Source: Morella rubra (Eukaryota; Streptophyta; Magnoliopsida; Fagales; Myricaceae). From it: DNA of 64,000 nucleotides. This document shows, one piece after another, positions 47,753 to 58,236 of the stretch. The notes under the pieces were generated by a model that saw nothing but the letters and a program-made list of their open reading frames with translations, searched no databases and was not told the origin of the DNA. The position numbers and the translations under genes were made by a program. Within the stretch, counting starts at the first letter, position 1, and each line of letters starts with the position of its first letter. The stretch is taken from the NCBI GenBank assembly GCA_003952965.2, contig CM025850.1, forward strand, positions 24,072,246-24,136,245, read 5' to 3'.

Positions 47753-48677
47753 ATGCCAGCGGGAGGGAAACATCTTCGGTGCGATTCATCAATTCTTGCT
47801 GAGAGTAGTCCCGGTAGACTAGCAGTGTCGGGTCCTTCACTTAAGGATAGGAACGAATTACCGTCCCCTACCACAGCCAGTCCAGTAGCACCCAAAGTAG
47901 TTGTGCGTGTAAGTATCTTACTCCGTCAATCTTGATTAAATATTATGACTTTTAAATTTCTATGCTTAACTGAATTTTAAATTTATTGTTCTTCATTTGT
48001 AGCGACGTCCGGAATTAGACATGTTCGAGGTAGTACGTGTGGGATTACCTTACTCAAGGCTCGCACCGGAGGAAAGCTAACTGTCCATATCCCTGATGGA
48101 TGTACGGGTGGTGATGACAAGGCGTCCTCAATGCTCTCGAGTCATATTGGTGCGCTCGTTCGACAACATGTCCCATTTGATACGAGTAAGTGGAAGGAGG
48201 TCCCCGATAAGGTTAAATCATACGTGATGAACCGAGTGTTGGTAAGTATAATTTATTAAATTTTAATTGTTGAAACTTTTATACGTACTAATTGTTATAT
48301 ATGTTAAGGATGACTTCCAACTAGATTACGACCGAGCCGAGGATCGGTTCACTGTGACGTCTACGATGAACACAGCGTACAGGACGCACAAAAATAGAAT
48401 GTTCAGCATTCCTCGATGTTCAATTCAAAAGAAGAGGCGTTAGAACACCCGTATCCTGATATGAACAAGGAAGAATGGACTTGTGTTGTGATTTATTCAC
48501 GAGCGAGGAATTTCAGGTTAAACATTTTTATTCTGTCCTAAATGTTTATTTTATTTTATTATTAATTGTGGTAACAACTGTAAATGTACAATGCAGAGGA
48601 GGAGTGCAATCAACAAGGAGAATAGAGCCAAGCTGAAGATTGTACACACATCTATTGTGCCAATTTACTCAATCTAA
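47753..48677 (+). pseudogene. Transposase_24-like (TNPA-type) gene, four exons, copy 1
   Basis: Exons inferred from GT-AG borders: 47753-47908, 48003-48241, 48309-48515, 48597-48677. Peptides in order are MPAGGKHLRCDSS; then, with a one-base loss, GKLTVHIPDGCTGGDDKASS, SSHIGALVRQHVPFDTSKWK and VPDKVKSYVMNRVL; then DDFQLDYDRAEDRF and NTAYRTHKNRMF; then RRSAINKENRAKLKIVHTS with stop TAA 48675. The pattern KxxVPxxxK...VLDxFxLD followed by SxxNKxNRxKxxxxHTxG is that of the plant Ptta/En/Spm Transposase_24 family. The same exon layout recurs at 54859 and 63124. Frameshifts near 48060 and 48420 break this copy. Confidence 0.7.
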
Positions 48678-48916
48678 GTTATATGATCCTTTTTTTCCTT
48701 AGTGCAAAGATGATTTCCATTGTAGTTTGTGCGGTTTAATGAAAAGAAAAATTATTAAAAAAGTGGCTATGCTATGGCTGTTTATTGAGTTGCAAAGTGT
48801 GTGTATTTTTTATCACGTATTAATATTGTTGCGGTTTAATGATTTTATTTAGATAATCATGTTTTTTTGAATATATAAGAATTAATTTTAGTTTGAATTA
48901 TTTTGCAGCTTGAAAA
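48678..48916. other. Spacer between Transposase_24-like gene and gene B
   Basis: AT-rich. A TTTTGCAG acceptor precedes the next start codon by nine bases, suggesting a 5' UTR intron for gene B. Confidence 0.4.
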
Positions 48917-49963
48917 ATGGCACCAAGAAGATGTGCTTCCTCATCTTCACAAGCGGCTCAACAGTCATTATCCTTAGCTCAGAATCAAGCGTTGATTTAC
49001 AAGAGACCGGTTGTTATTTAGCGAGTTGTTCGCTTGAGGGATTTCAGCGATTTAGAGTATGGTGGTCATAGCATACAGTCTAACTTTGAGTCGAGGGGAT
49101 GGACTCAGTTTCTCGAATCTGCTAGTGAGGTATACGTTGATCTTGTGCGTGACTTCTAGGCACAAGTTCTCACTGTTGATGCTAATGTTGAGGTCGCTGA
49201 CTATCCAAGTGTGAGGAGTCTTTTTCACAATATCAACTAACATAATTGCTCAGTTTATTGGATTAATGAGACCCCAGGTGCCGGCATACCTGACCATTGG
49301 TCCCTCCATTTGACATGACACCGGAAGAAGTGTGGAAGGAAGTGATGGGTGAAGATATGATTGTGGCATCTACATTGATATACCATCAAGATCTGACAGC
49401 ATTCTTCTGAATGCTTCATCTTATTGTCGTTTGGGACGTGGTGCCGAAACATCATCCAACCGACTTCAATTTTGAGTGCGGATTCTTGCTTGTTATGGTT
49501 GCGCGTCAGACTCCGATCGATCTCCTGGCTCTTATTTTGTAGCAGATACTTCGAGATGCATGATATACATCCAAGCGAGATGGTCTCCCGCGTGGCTTGC
49601 TGATCTCACGTATGTTGGTAGCTGCTGGTGTTCCTATTTTGCCTGATGAGAAGATACAAATTCCAATTGGGCCATTATGTCGTACTACATTTAGTCGTAG
49701 AGCAGCTCATCTTCCTTATGCCGGAGCACATGTTTCTGGGGATGTCGATCCAGATGAGGACACCATGGACGGCGGACCGCCTCCTCGTACCCATCCCACA
49801 CGACGAGGAGGAAGATCCACTTATGAGGTTGGTCAGAGCTCCTCGAGCCAGGTCGAGCGTCCTCCATGGATGGACATGCTATTGGATGAGTTTACGATGC
49901 GGATGGACGAGCAATTTGAAAAGATTGAAACGGAGATCCGCAACTAAGGAAGGAGCGAGACAC
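48917..49963 (+). pseudogene. Putative plant transposon protein (PF20167-like), copy 1 gene B, broken
   Basis: It starts MAPRRCASSSSQAAQQSLSL. Then YKRPVVI meets a stop (49018), followed by VVRLRDFSDLEYGGHSIQSN, SRGWTQFLESASEVYVDLVR with a stop at 49158, and DMTPEEVWKEV. IYHQDLTAFFRMLHLIVVWD and VPKHHPTDFNFECGF follow. The C-terminal third (49597-49947) is open: RMLVAAGVPILPDEKIQIPI, a low-complexity RTHPTRRGG region, and the coiled-coil ERPPWMDMLLDEFTMRMDEQ. A one-base loss relative to unit 2 near 49943 truncates the end. The domain order parallels gene A. Cellular role unknown. Confidence 0.6.
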
Positions 49964-50429
49964 TTGATTATCTACTATCTTAGTATTTTGTGTGAGATTT
50001 GATCAGTTAGTGTTTTAAGTATGTTGTGTCTTTTACTGTATGTTTTTTATTATGACTATCGAGATGTTTTAGTATTTTTGTATCACACATTTTGGGATAT
50101 TATATATTGACATGGTTTTTATGTTATTATGACTATCGAGACGTTATTTTGATCACTCACTAGTATTGTAGCTTTAATGAGAAATTTTTTTGCCCTTTTT
50201 AATGATCAATTAGATAATAAAGATATTCTACTTGGTTCTATAATTGCAATATTTAAATTCACTACATATCATTAGTTTAATAGAAAAATAACTTCTATAT
50301 TAGTACATGAACTTAGTTTAATATAAGTAAATTAAAAATGATTACATTTTCATGGAAAATTTAACTTAGTATTTAAATCATCTATAAGGAATTATAAGGT
50401 CTATTTGATGTGTAAACTTAGTTCAAATG

Positions 50430-50720
50430 AAACCATTCGTTCGAACGGATGACCTACCCACCGTAATGTTAGTTCGATCGAAAGATGTCGTTCGAACGGA
50501 CGTCCTACGCACCGTTTGAGTTTATTAAGATTTGCGTTCAAACGAACTTGATGTGGTTCAAACGATTATATCACCAACCGTTGCTTTAAACGCGTATAGC
50601 ATAAGTTGAGCTTGAACGGAATAGTATTCGTTCGAACGAAATTTCCATACACTCACCGTTTAACTTAAATTCACTATGTTTGAACAGTGTTGAATGTCGT
50701 TCGAACGAAAATGCTGGGAA
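50430..50720. repeat. CACTA subterminal palindromes of the CGTTCGAACG type, copy 1
   Basis: Motifs TTCGTTCGAACGGA (50438), GTCGTTCGAACGGA (50488), ATTCGTTCGAACGAA (50627) and GTCGTTCGAACGAA (50697), plus variants between. These are TCGA-centred, unlike the CCGG-centred motifs near the left terminus. Confidence 0.8.
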
Positions 50721-50734
50721 CATAAAAAAAAAAA

Positions 50735-51040
50735 ACGTGGCTTCGCGGTAGTTCAAAAACACGCAACCCAGTCACTGGTGACGAAGGAGAAGGACGAACA
50801 GAACTCGCCGTCGTCTTCAAACTCCAGCGTTGGTCTTCTGTTTCCTTTGAAGAGCACTTTTTTGAGGAAACTCATTGGTAAGATGACTACTGTTAGTGCT
50901 TATTATGGTCTTTGAAAAATATTTCTCTTTGTTTTAAAAAATGCAAACTTTGAATAAATGGGTCCATTCCGGTTTGTAGTCAGCGGCAAGCTATTGGTTG
51001 CTGTGACTCTGGGTAAACAAAGAGATTTTCGAACTACCAG
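50735..51040 (+). pseudogene. Captured host-gene fragment (two exons), copy 1
   Basis: An open exon (to 50877) reads VTKEKDEQNSPSSSNSSVGL, LFPLKSTFLRKLI and stops at GTAAGATG. A second exon, 50980-51040, begins after TTTGTAG and ends at GTAAGC. Spliced, the frame continues without break as RKLIVSGKLLVAVTLGKQRD followed by FRTTR. Both introns have consensus ends. I do not recognise the source gene. Composition and exon structure differ from the transposon genes, and it sits between the subterminal palindromes and the unit end. Confidence 0.5.
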
Positions 51041-51486
51041 GTAAGCTTTTGCTTGGGTGTTGCTGAATTTTTTTTTCCTGTGCAATGGTAGACCTGTTTG
51101 TGAATATGGGATGTATTTGTTTGGCTTTGGGAGTGTACTCTGTTGATAGATGGACTTACTTAAGATTAGCATGTTTTTGGCTTTAATATTTTTCATTAAT
51201 TTAAAAGTTTGATTATCTTTTGTGCGTTCGGACGTATTTTAATTCATGTTCGGACATATGTAGCATCCCTACAGGGATACGTTGTCATTTTGATTTTGTC
51301 CGGACACTTTTTAATTTAGTCTGGATGTTTTAATGTTGAAATTAAATAGTTTTTTATTTGTTTAACGTTCGAACGGATATTATTTGTTGGTCACACGCTT
51401 TAACAAGAGGTCCGGACGTCTTCAACTTAGCATTTGGACGCTATTTTCGTGTTCGGACGTATTTTCTAATCGTGCGAACGCTTGTT

Positions 51487-52664
51487 ATGGAGATTGAAAA
51501 AAAAATGAGCAAGCATGCACGTACGAGGGCCAGGCTGATATCAAGCAACCTTCCGGTTCTACTTTGACGTTGGAGCAGCATACAACAATTGTTATGTCCC
51601 GCTCGATTGTTGTCGAGCGGGACATAAGTTGGCGGATTTCTACGACCTGACTTTTGAGGGCCGGACGCTTCAGGAGGTGGTGGAGGAGATAGGTTGGCTT
51701 CCGTTGATCCATAGGACGGGTATGCATCGAGAAACCTAGTGCGGGAGTTCTATTGTGTATTTTACGGGAAGGACATCGAGGAGCCTAGTATGGAGCTCAC
51801 AGTCCGTAATGTTGAGTTGTGAGATTCTTGATTTGACAGCGTTCCCAAACCTGCCAATGAGCAGGAGGGCCGGCCTACTAAGGCCGAGGTATTCTGGACC
51901 ATGTTGGGCGATGATACAACGATTTTGGACGGAGCCTATATGGTATACGGGCAGTTGCGTCCTTTCTGGCGGATCATGCACTTGATCCTATGCTCCGCCA
52001 TCGACCCAAGGAAGCACACTATGGAGCTGTCTTATAGTCGGGTGGAGTTCTTGTACCTGGTAGTTTTCGGGGGCTACCTGTTGATATGGCGTCCTACATC
52101 TATGTCCGTTCATGCGGAGGCCCTGAAGACGGATGCTATAACTTCATTGCTGCACGGGATTCTGCTGACCCAGTTCCTGTACCCCTGTTGGTACCTGAGG
52201 GTGCTAACGAGCCGAGGGCTTCCACTTGGGTCTATCAACAAGACAATGCTTTCCAAATCGATTGCCCAGACACACCGAGCACTGAATGCCGCTCGGGCTG
52301 CTAGAGTTAGACGACAGGAGCAGCCTGAGGAGGCTGGGGAGCAGCAGGATCCTTGGCAGAGCTCGACCCAGGGATTTGGGGCACAGCGACCGGTTGGATG
52401 GATGACATGATGACGCAGCTGACTGAGCGGATGCAATCGGTCTTGCAGCCCACCAATGAGATGGTCAATGATATCAGTTGTTGGCTGACAACTTTGGAGC
52501 AAAAGGTCATGGACATGGACTCTGGGTGGAAGAAGGAGATCGCTGCGGTTCAGGAGGCCATGAGGAAAGCGGCAACCAGTGCTGAGTTATTTGCATTGAC
52601 TCAGCGGGTTGTGCATATCTGTGACATTCTAAAAATCACGAATGATGATGATTATGACCTTTAG
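51487..52664 (+). pseudogene. Putative plant transposon protein (PF20167-like), copy 2 gene A
   Basis: Same gene as at 44308, less damaged in the middle. Positions 51901-52320 read almost continuously: MLGDDTTILDGAYMVYGQLR, then PFWR, IMHLILCSAIDPRKHTMELS, YSRVEFLYLVV; a one-base shift; then VHAEALKTDAITSLLHGILL, TQFLYPCW, INKTMLSKSIAQTHRALNAA, RAARVRRQEQPEEAGEQQD. The C-terminal coiled-coil from WMDDMMTQL runs to TAG 52662 and is identical to copy 1. Frame breaks remain near 51535, 51620, 51830, 52070 and 52350. Confidence 0.6.
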
Positions 52665-53764
52665 CTTTATTATGATGTTTATTTATTTTTATTTTGTTTT
52701 GAGGACATTTACTTTTCTATTATGTTTTGTGGACATCGATTTGTATTTATTTGATGTTATTTTGTTTATATTATGTTTTGAGATATTTGATATATTTATG
52801 TTATCTTAGTTATGTTATAATTGTTATTAGAACTTAATACAATATGAATTGTTATTAGAACAAATAATAAAAGTTCATCAAAAACCGTTCGAATGACTTT
52901 GAAACCGTCCGAACGGTTTCTTATACGGTCGGGACGATTTTGTTTACGATCCTTTCATTTACACGCTGTCGTTTGGGGATTTTCAAATGGCGTCGTGCAA
53001 TGTAAGATACCGTTCGGACGTATTATTCGAGTCCGGACGTTTGTGTTTTGACCAGACGCTGTCGTTTGAGGATTGCAAAAACGGAGACCAGAGATAGCGT
53101 TTGGACTATTTGCAGTGGTTCAGACGGTTGGGAAATTTTAGACGGCAACAATTCCTTCAAAAACTAATACACGTAAGTGTCTGAACTTCATTTTACTCGT
53201 CGAACGGTATTCAATCATTTCAAAGTTGTAGAATCGCAGACAGAGGAGGAAAAAAGGGAAATACTTGAAAACGAGAGATTTGAGCAAGAGGAGAAGAGAG
53301 AGCTGATTTTGAGCATCCAACCGCATTGAATCGGGTGTGGAAGAGCAACTCATTCAGAATTTGATATTGGATTGCATTTGAGGTTAGTGGGTTCTAAATT
53401 GAATTGTTTTAGGATGAAAAGCATAAATTTTAGGATATAAAAGCATGTGTTTTTCAAATTTTTGGGTCTAAAATGATAGCAATTGAGTTTATGCTTGGTT
53501 GTGATGTGTTTATATTGAAGTGTTTGTGATTTGGGTTGATTTTGGAAGAATTTGTGTGAAAATGGAGTCTGTGCGTCAAAGAACTGTCTTGTTCGACAAT
53601 CGCAGTCTGGACGGATTATGTCGTCCGGACTCTTTTTTTTGGTTCGAACGCTTTTGCAAAAAGCTTCCAAACGCTTATGGATTGTGCGGACGGTTTAGAT
53701 TATGTCCGAACGGTTTTTAGCTGTTATGTTCTTGCATTCATTTACTAGCCTTAGCCCCCGTTTA
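52665..53764. other. CACTA non-coding stretch, copy 2
   Basis: As 45494-46657: subterminal motifs at 52885-53130, leader exon around 53220-53385, plus an extra motif cluster (GTCCGGAC, GTTCGAACG, GTCCGAACG) at 53605-53720. Confidence 0.45.
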
Positions 53765-53827
53765 AGAATTACATGGAGTTCGGATAACGAACTCGGTTTA
53801 ATTCTTGAATTGTCCACGTTATGGACA
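53765..53827 (+). promoter_or_regulatory. Double hairpin in the transposase leader, copy 2
   Basis: The arm AGAATTACATGGAGTTCG (53765-53782) pairs with CGAACTCGGTTTAATTCT (53788-53805) over the outer 8 and inner 6 bases. The second stem TGTCCA (53811-53816) pairs with TGGACA (53822-53827). The 3' arm differs from copy 1, yet outer pairing is kept. Confidence 0.65.
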
Positions 53828-54190
53828 GTTTGAGTTTACAATATGCGTAATGTGCGTAATTGTATCTGCTATTGTGACTATTGTGTTTAGAAATTTCGAT
53901 GGAAATCTCCTTTTGTCCTTCGGATACACATTCAGCATTGAGCTTATACACTTGCCTTAAATGGTGGGTGTTTATGCTCAATATTGTAGGTGTGTATCTG
54001 GGGACTGAGGAGAAATGCTGTCAAAATTTTCTAGAGCATCAGTCACAATGGTCGGGTCAATTACGTGCAGTACGTGATATTGTAAACTTGAATGGGATAG
54101 GACCTATCACCTGAAGAAATTGGAGTTGAGTATGAATGTCATCATCATTGTTTTCATTATTGTTTGTACTTTTGTCTTTGAAGGAACAAT

Positions 54191-54748
54191 ATGGATAAGA
54201 GCTGGATTTATGAGGCTGATAGACTGAAAAGTGTGAAGTATAGTGATGGTGTTCAGGATTTTATGAGTGTTGCCCGTAGTTATGCAGATAGTCGGGATTG
54301 ATAAGATGTCCATGTAAGAAATATAAAATTGTGTTGTTCCAACGTGTGGACGAGATGGAGGATCATTTATTTATAATTGGGTTTGACCAGAGTTACACTC
54401 ATTGAGTTTTGTTAGTATTAACATATCCCAAAAGTGGTACAAAGATGACCCGTTTGGTCTAACTTCTCAGGGGAATCAAGTTTTTATATCGATGATATGA
54501 AGTTGGGCGGTCACTGGAAGATTGTTCAAAAGATTACCCCTAGAAACACGTATGATATTCCACCTATTGAGGAGGAAGTTAGTGAAGATGGAGAAGGACC
54601 GTCGAACCGTGAAGTAATGACATTGATGCTTATGTGCCAATAACCGATGATGTTGTTCCACAACAGCGTGAAGTAGAAGGAAGCAATGATTCTCGGAATC
54701 GTTCAGTGAAGATTGTAGTGATTCTGAAGAATATGACTCCGAGGACTA
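54191..54748 (+). pseudogene. CACTA tnp2-type transposase reduced to its ends, copy 2
   Basis: Same internal deletion as at 47081-47643: it starts MDKSWIYEADRLKSVKYSDG and resumes at SQKWYKDDPFGL after the missing core. The C-terminal acidic tail ends at TAA 54746. The shared deletion breakpoint shows that the deletion predates the duplication. Confidence 0.8.
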
Positions 54749-54858
54749 AAGTAACTTTATCGTTTCATTTACTTTGCGTTTTATATATCATTTTGAGTAA
54801 CATAATTCATTGTCTTTTTTTTCTCTAATATTGATTTATTTGGTTACAGGACGACATC

Positions 54859-55781
54859 ATGCCAGCGGGAGGGAAACATCTTCGGTGCGATTCATCAGTT
54901 CGAGCTGAGAGTAGTCCCGGTAGACTAGCAGTGTCGGGTCCTTCACTTAGGATAGGAACGAATTACCGTCCCCTACCACAGCCAGTCCAGTAGCACCCAA
55001 AGTAGTTGTGCGTGTAAGTATCTTACCCGTCAATCTTGATTAAATATTATGACTTTTAAATTTCTATGCTTAACTGAATTTTAAATTTTTGTTCTTCATT
55101 TGTAGCGACATCCGGAATCAGACATGTTTGAGGTAGTACGCGTGGGATTGCCTTACTCAAGGCTCGCACCGGAGGAAAGCTGACTGTCCATATCCCTGAT
55201 GGATGTACGGGTGGTGATGACAAGGCGTCCTCAATGCTCTCGAGTCATATTGGTGCGCTCGTTCGACAACATGTCCCATTTGATACAAGTAAGTGGAAGG
55301 AGGTCCCCGATAAGGTTAAATCATACGTGATGAACCGAGTGTTGGTAAGTATAATTTATTAAATTTTAATTGTTGAAACTTTTATACGTACTAACTGTTA
55401 TATATGTTAAGGATGACTTCCAACTAGATTACGACCGAACCGAGGATCGCGTTCACTGTGACGTCTATGATGAACACAGCGTACAGGACGCACAAAAATA
55501 GAATGTTCCAGCATTACTCGATGTTCAATTCAAAAGAAGAGGCGTTAGAGCACCCGTATCCTGATATGAACAAGGAAGAATGGACTTGTGTTGTGATTTA
55601 TTCGCGAGAGAGGAATTTAGGTTAAACATTTTTATTCTGTCCTAAACATTTATTTTATTTTATTATTAATTATGGTAACAACTGTAAATGTACAATGCAG
55701 AGGAGGAGTGCAATCAACAAGGAGAATAGAGCCAAGCTGAAGATTGTACACACATCTATTGTGCCAATTTACTCAATCTAA
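54859..55781 (+). pseudogene. Transposase_24-like (TNPA-type) gene, four exons, copy 2
   Basis: Same exon layout as 47753-48677. The third exon is better preserved here in places: NRMFQHYSMFNSKEEALEHP then YPDMNKEEWTCVVIYSRERN are readable, though a base is gained near 55450. It ends RRSAINKENRAKLKIVHTS with stop 55779-55781. TNPA-like proteins bind subterminal repeats in En/Spm. Here the palindromes at 57510-57800 and 52885-53130 would be candidate targets, by analogy only. Confidence 0.7.
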
Positions 55782-56020
55782 GTTATATGATCCTTTTTTT
55801 CCTTAGTGCAAAGATGATTTCCATTGTAGTTTGTGCGGTTTAATGAAAAGAAAAATTATTAAAAAAGTGGCTATGCTATGGCTGTTTATTGAGTTGCAAA
55901 GTGTGTGTATTTTTTATCACGTATTAATATTGTTGCGGTTTAATGATTTTATTTAGATAATCATGTTTTTTTGAATATATAAGAATTAATTTTAGTTTGA
56001 ATTATTTTGCAGCTTGAAAA

Positions 56021-57070
56021 ATGGCACCAAGAAGACGTGCTTCCTCATCTTCACAAGCGGCTCAACAGTCATTATCCTTAGCTCAGAATCAAGCGTTGAT
56101 TTACAAGAGACCGGTTGTTATTTAGCGAGTTGTTCGCTTGAGGGATTTCAGCGATTTAGAGTATGGTGGTCATAGCATACAGTCTAACTTTGAGTCGAGG
56201 GGATGGACTCAGTTTCTCGAATCTGCTAGTGAGGTATACGTTGATCTTGTGCGTGACTTCTATGCACAAGTTCTCACTGTTGATGCTAATGTTGAGTCGC
56301 TGACTATCCAAGTGTGAGGAGTCTTCTTTCACAATATCAACTAACATAATTGCTTAGTTTATTGGATTAATAAGGCCCCAGGTGCCGGCATACCTGACCA
56401 TTGTCCCTCCATTTGACATGACACCGGAAGAAGTGTGGAAGGAAGTGACGGGTGAAGATATGATTGTGGCATCTACATTGATATACCATCAAGATCTGAC
56501 AGCATTCTTCTGAATGCTTCATCTTATTGTCGTTTGGGACGTGGTGCCGAAACATCATCCAACCGACTTCAATTTTGAGTGCGGATTCTTCTTGTTATGG
56601 TTGCGCGTCAGACTCCGATCGATCTCCTGGCTCTTATTTTGTAGCAGATACTTCGAGATGCACAATGTACATCCAAGCGAGATGGTCTCCCGCGTGGCTT
56701 GCTGATCTCACGTATGTTGGTAGCTGCTGGTGTTCCTATTTTGCCTGATGAGAAGATACAAATTCCAATTGGGCCATTATGTCGTACTACATTTAGTCGT
56801 AGAGCAGCTCATCTTCCTCATGCCGGAGCACATGTTTCTGGGGATGTCGATCCAGATGAGGACACCATGGACGGCGGACCGCCTCCTCGTACCCATCCCA
56901 CACGACGAGGAGGAAGATCCACTTATGAGGTTGGTTAGAGCTCCTCGAGCCAGGTCGAGCGTCCTCCATGGATGGACATGCTATTGGATGAGTTTACGAT
57001 GCGGATGGACGAGCAATTTGAAAAGATTGAAACGGAGATCCGCAAACTAAGGAAGGAGCGAGACACTTGA
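56021..57070 (+). pseudogene. Putative plant transposon protein (PF20167-like), copy 2 gene B
   Basis: As 48917-49963. ATG 56021 and stop TAG at 56122 after YKRPVVI are shared with copy 1. DLVRDFYAQVLTVDANVESL is intact here (copy 1 has a stop). EVTGEDMIVASTLIYHQDLT, AFFRMLHLIVVWDVVPKHHP and FNFECGFFLLWL follow with shifts. The end, ETEIRKLRKERDT, is complete with TGA 57068. A stop at 56936 interrupts YEVG. The shared stop at the RVVRL position argues that both copies descend from an already dead gene, or that the stop marks an intron I cannot place. Confidence 0.6.
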
Positions 57071-57509
57071 TTATCTACTATCTTAGTATTTTGTGTGAGA
57101 TTTGATCAGTTAGTGTTTTAAGTATGTTGTGTCTTTTACTGTATGTTTTTTATTATGACTATCGAGATGTTTTAGTATTTTTGTATCACACATTTTGGGA
57201 TATTATATATTGACATGGTTTTTATGTTATTATGACTATCGAGACGTTATTTTGATCACTCACTAGTATTGTAGCTTTAATGAGAAATTTTTTTGCCCTT
57301 TTTAATGATCAATTAGATAATAAAGATATTCTACATTGGTTTTATAATTGCAATATTTAAATTTACTATATTAGTTTAATGGATACAAGAACTTAGTTTA
57401 ATATAAGTAAATTAAAAATGATTACATTTTCATGGAAAATTTAACTTAGTATTTAAATCATCTATAAGGAATTATAAGGTCTATTTGATGTGTAAACTTA
57501 GTTCAAATG

Positions 57510-57800
57510 AAACCATTCGTTCGAACGGATGACCTACCCACCGTAATGTTAGTTCGATCGAAAGATGTCGTTCGAACGGACGTCCTACGCACCGTTTGAG
57601 TTTATTAAGATTTGCGTTCAAACGAACTTGATGTGGTTCAAACGATTATATCACCAACCGTTGCTTTAAACGCGTATAGCATAAGTTGAGCTTGAACGGA
57701 ATAGTATTCGTTCGAACGAAATTTCCATACACTCACCGTTTAACTTAAATTCACTATGTTTGAACAGTGTTGAATGTCGTTCGAACGAAAATGCTGGGAA
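57510..57800. repeat. CACTA subterminal palindromes of the CGTTCGAACG type, copy 2
   Basis: Identical to 50430-50720. Confidence 0.8.
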
Positions 57801-57814
57801 CATAAAAAAAAAAA

Positions 57815-58120
57815 ACGTGGCTTCGCGGTAGTTCAAAAACACGCAACCCAGTCACTGGTGACGAAGGAGAAGGACGAACAGAACTCGCCGTCGTCTTCAA
57901 ACTCCAGCGTTGGTCTTCTGTTTCCTTTGAAGAGCACTTTTTTGAGGAAACTCATTGGTAAGATGACTACTGTTAGTGCTTATTATGGTCTTTGAAAAAT
58001 ATTTCTCTTTGTTTTAAAAAATGCAAACTTTGAATAAATGGGTCCATTCCGGTTTGTAGTCAGCGGCAAGCTATTGGTTGCTGTGACTCTGGGTAAACAA
58101 AGAGATTTTCGAACTACCAG
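57815..58120 (+). pseudogene. Captured host-gene fragment (two exons), copy 2
   Basis: Identical to 50735-51040: exon to 57957, intron, exon 58060-58120. Confidence 0.5.
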
Positions 58121-58236
58121 GTAAGCTTTTGCTTGGGTGTTGCTGAATTTTTTTTTCCTGTGCAATGGTAGACCTGTTTGTGAATATGGGATGTATTTGT
58201 TTGGCTTTGAGTGTACTTGTTGATAGATGACTTACT

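Larger units (their letters stand above)
44008..51160 (+). repeat. 7.1-kb CACTA unit, copy 1
   Basis: Direct repeat of 51190-58236. Both start TTTTCATTAATTTAAAAGTT and end ...GACTTACT. Differences are mostly 1-2 base indels, plus one replaced block (46440-46600). The last ~790 bp (50334-51128) are identical to 57414-58208 as far as I can read. A 29-bp extra stretch separates the copies. Confidence 0.95.
41153..58236 (+). mobile_element. CACTA (En/Spm) complex: left terminus, subterminal repeats and two internal units
   Basis: CACTACAAAAAATATAGC at 41153 is a canonical CACTA terminus, followed by an inverted repeat and many palindromic subterminal motifs to about 44290. The interior carries remnants of tnp2-type transposase, Transposase_24-type genes and 'putative plant transposon protein' genes, repeated as two 7.1-kb units. 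No right-hand ...TAGTG terminus with matching target bases is evident before the window ends, so the right border, and whether this is one element or several nested ones, stays open. Confidence 0.8.
51190..58236 (+). repeat. 7.1-kb CACTA unit, copy 2
   Basis: See copy 1 (44008-51160) for comparison. Notable differences are a cluster of CGTCCGGACG-type motifs at 53600-53720 where copy 1 has unrelated sequence, and a ~25-bp deletion near 57365. After 58236 the sequence is unrelated to what follows copy 1. Confidence 0.95.
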
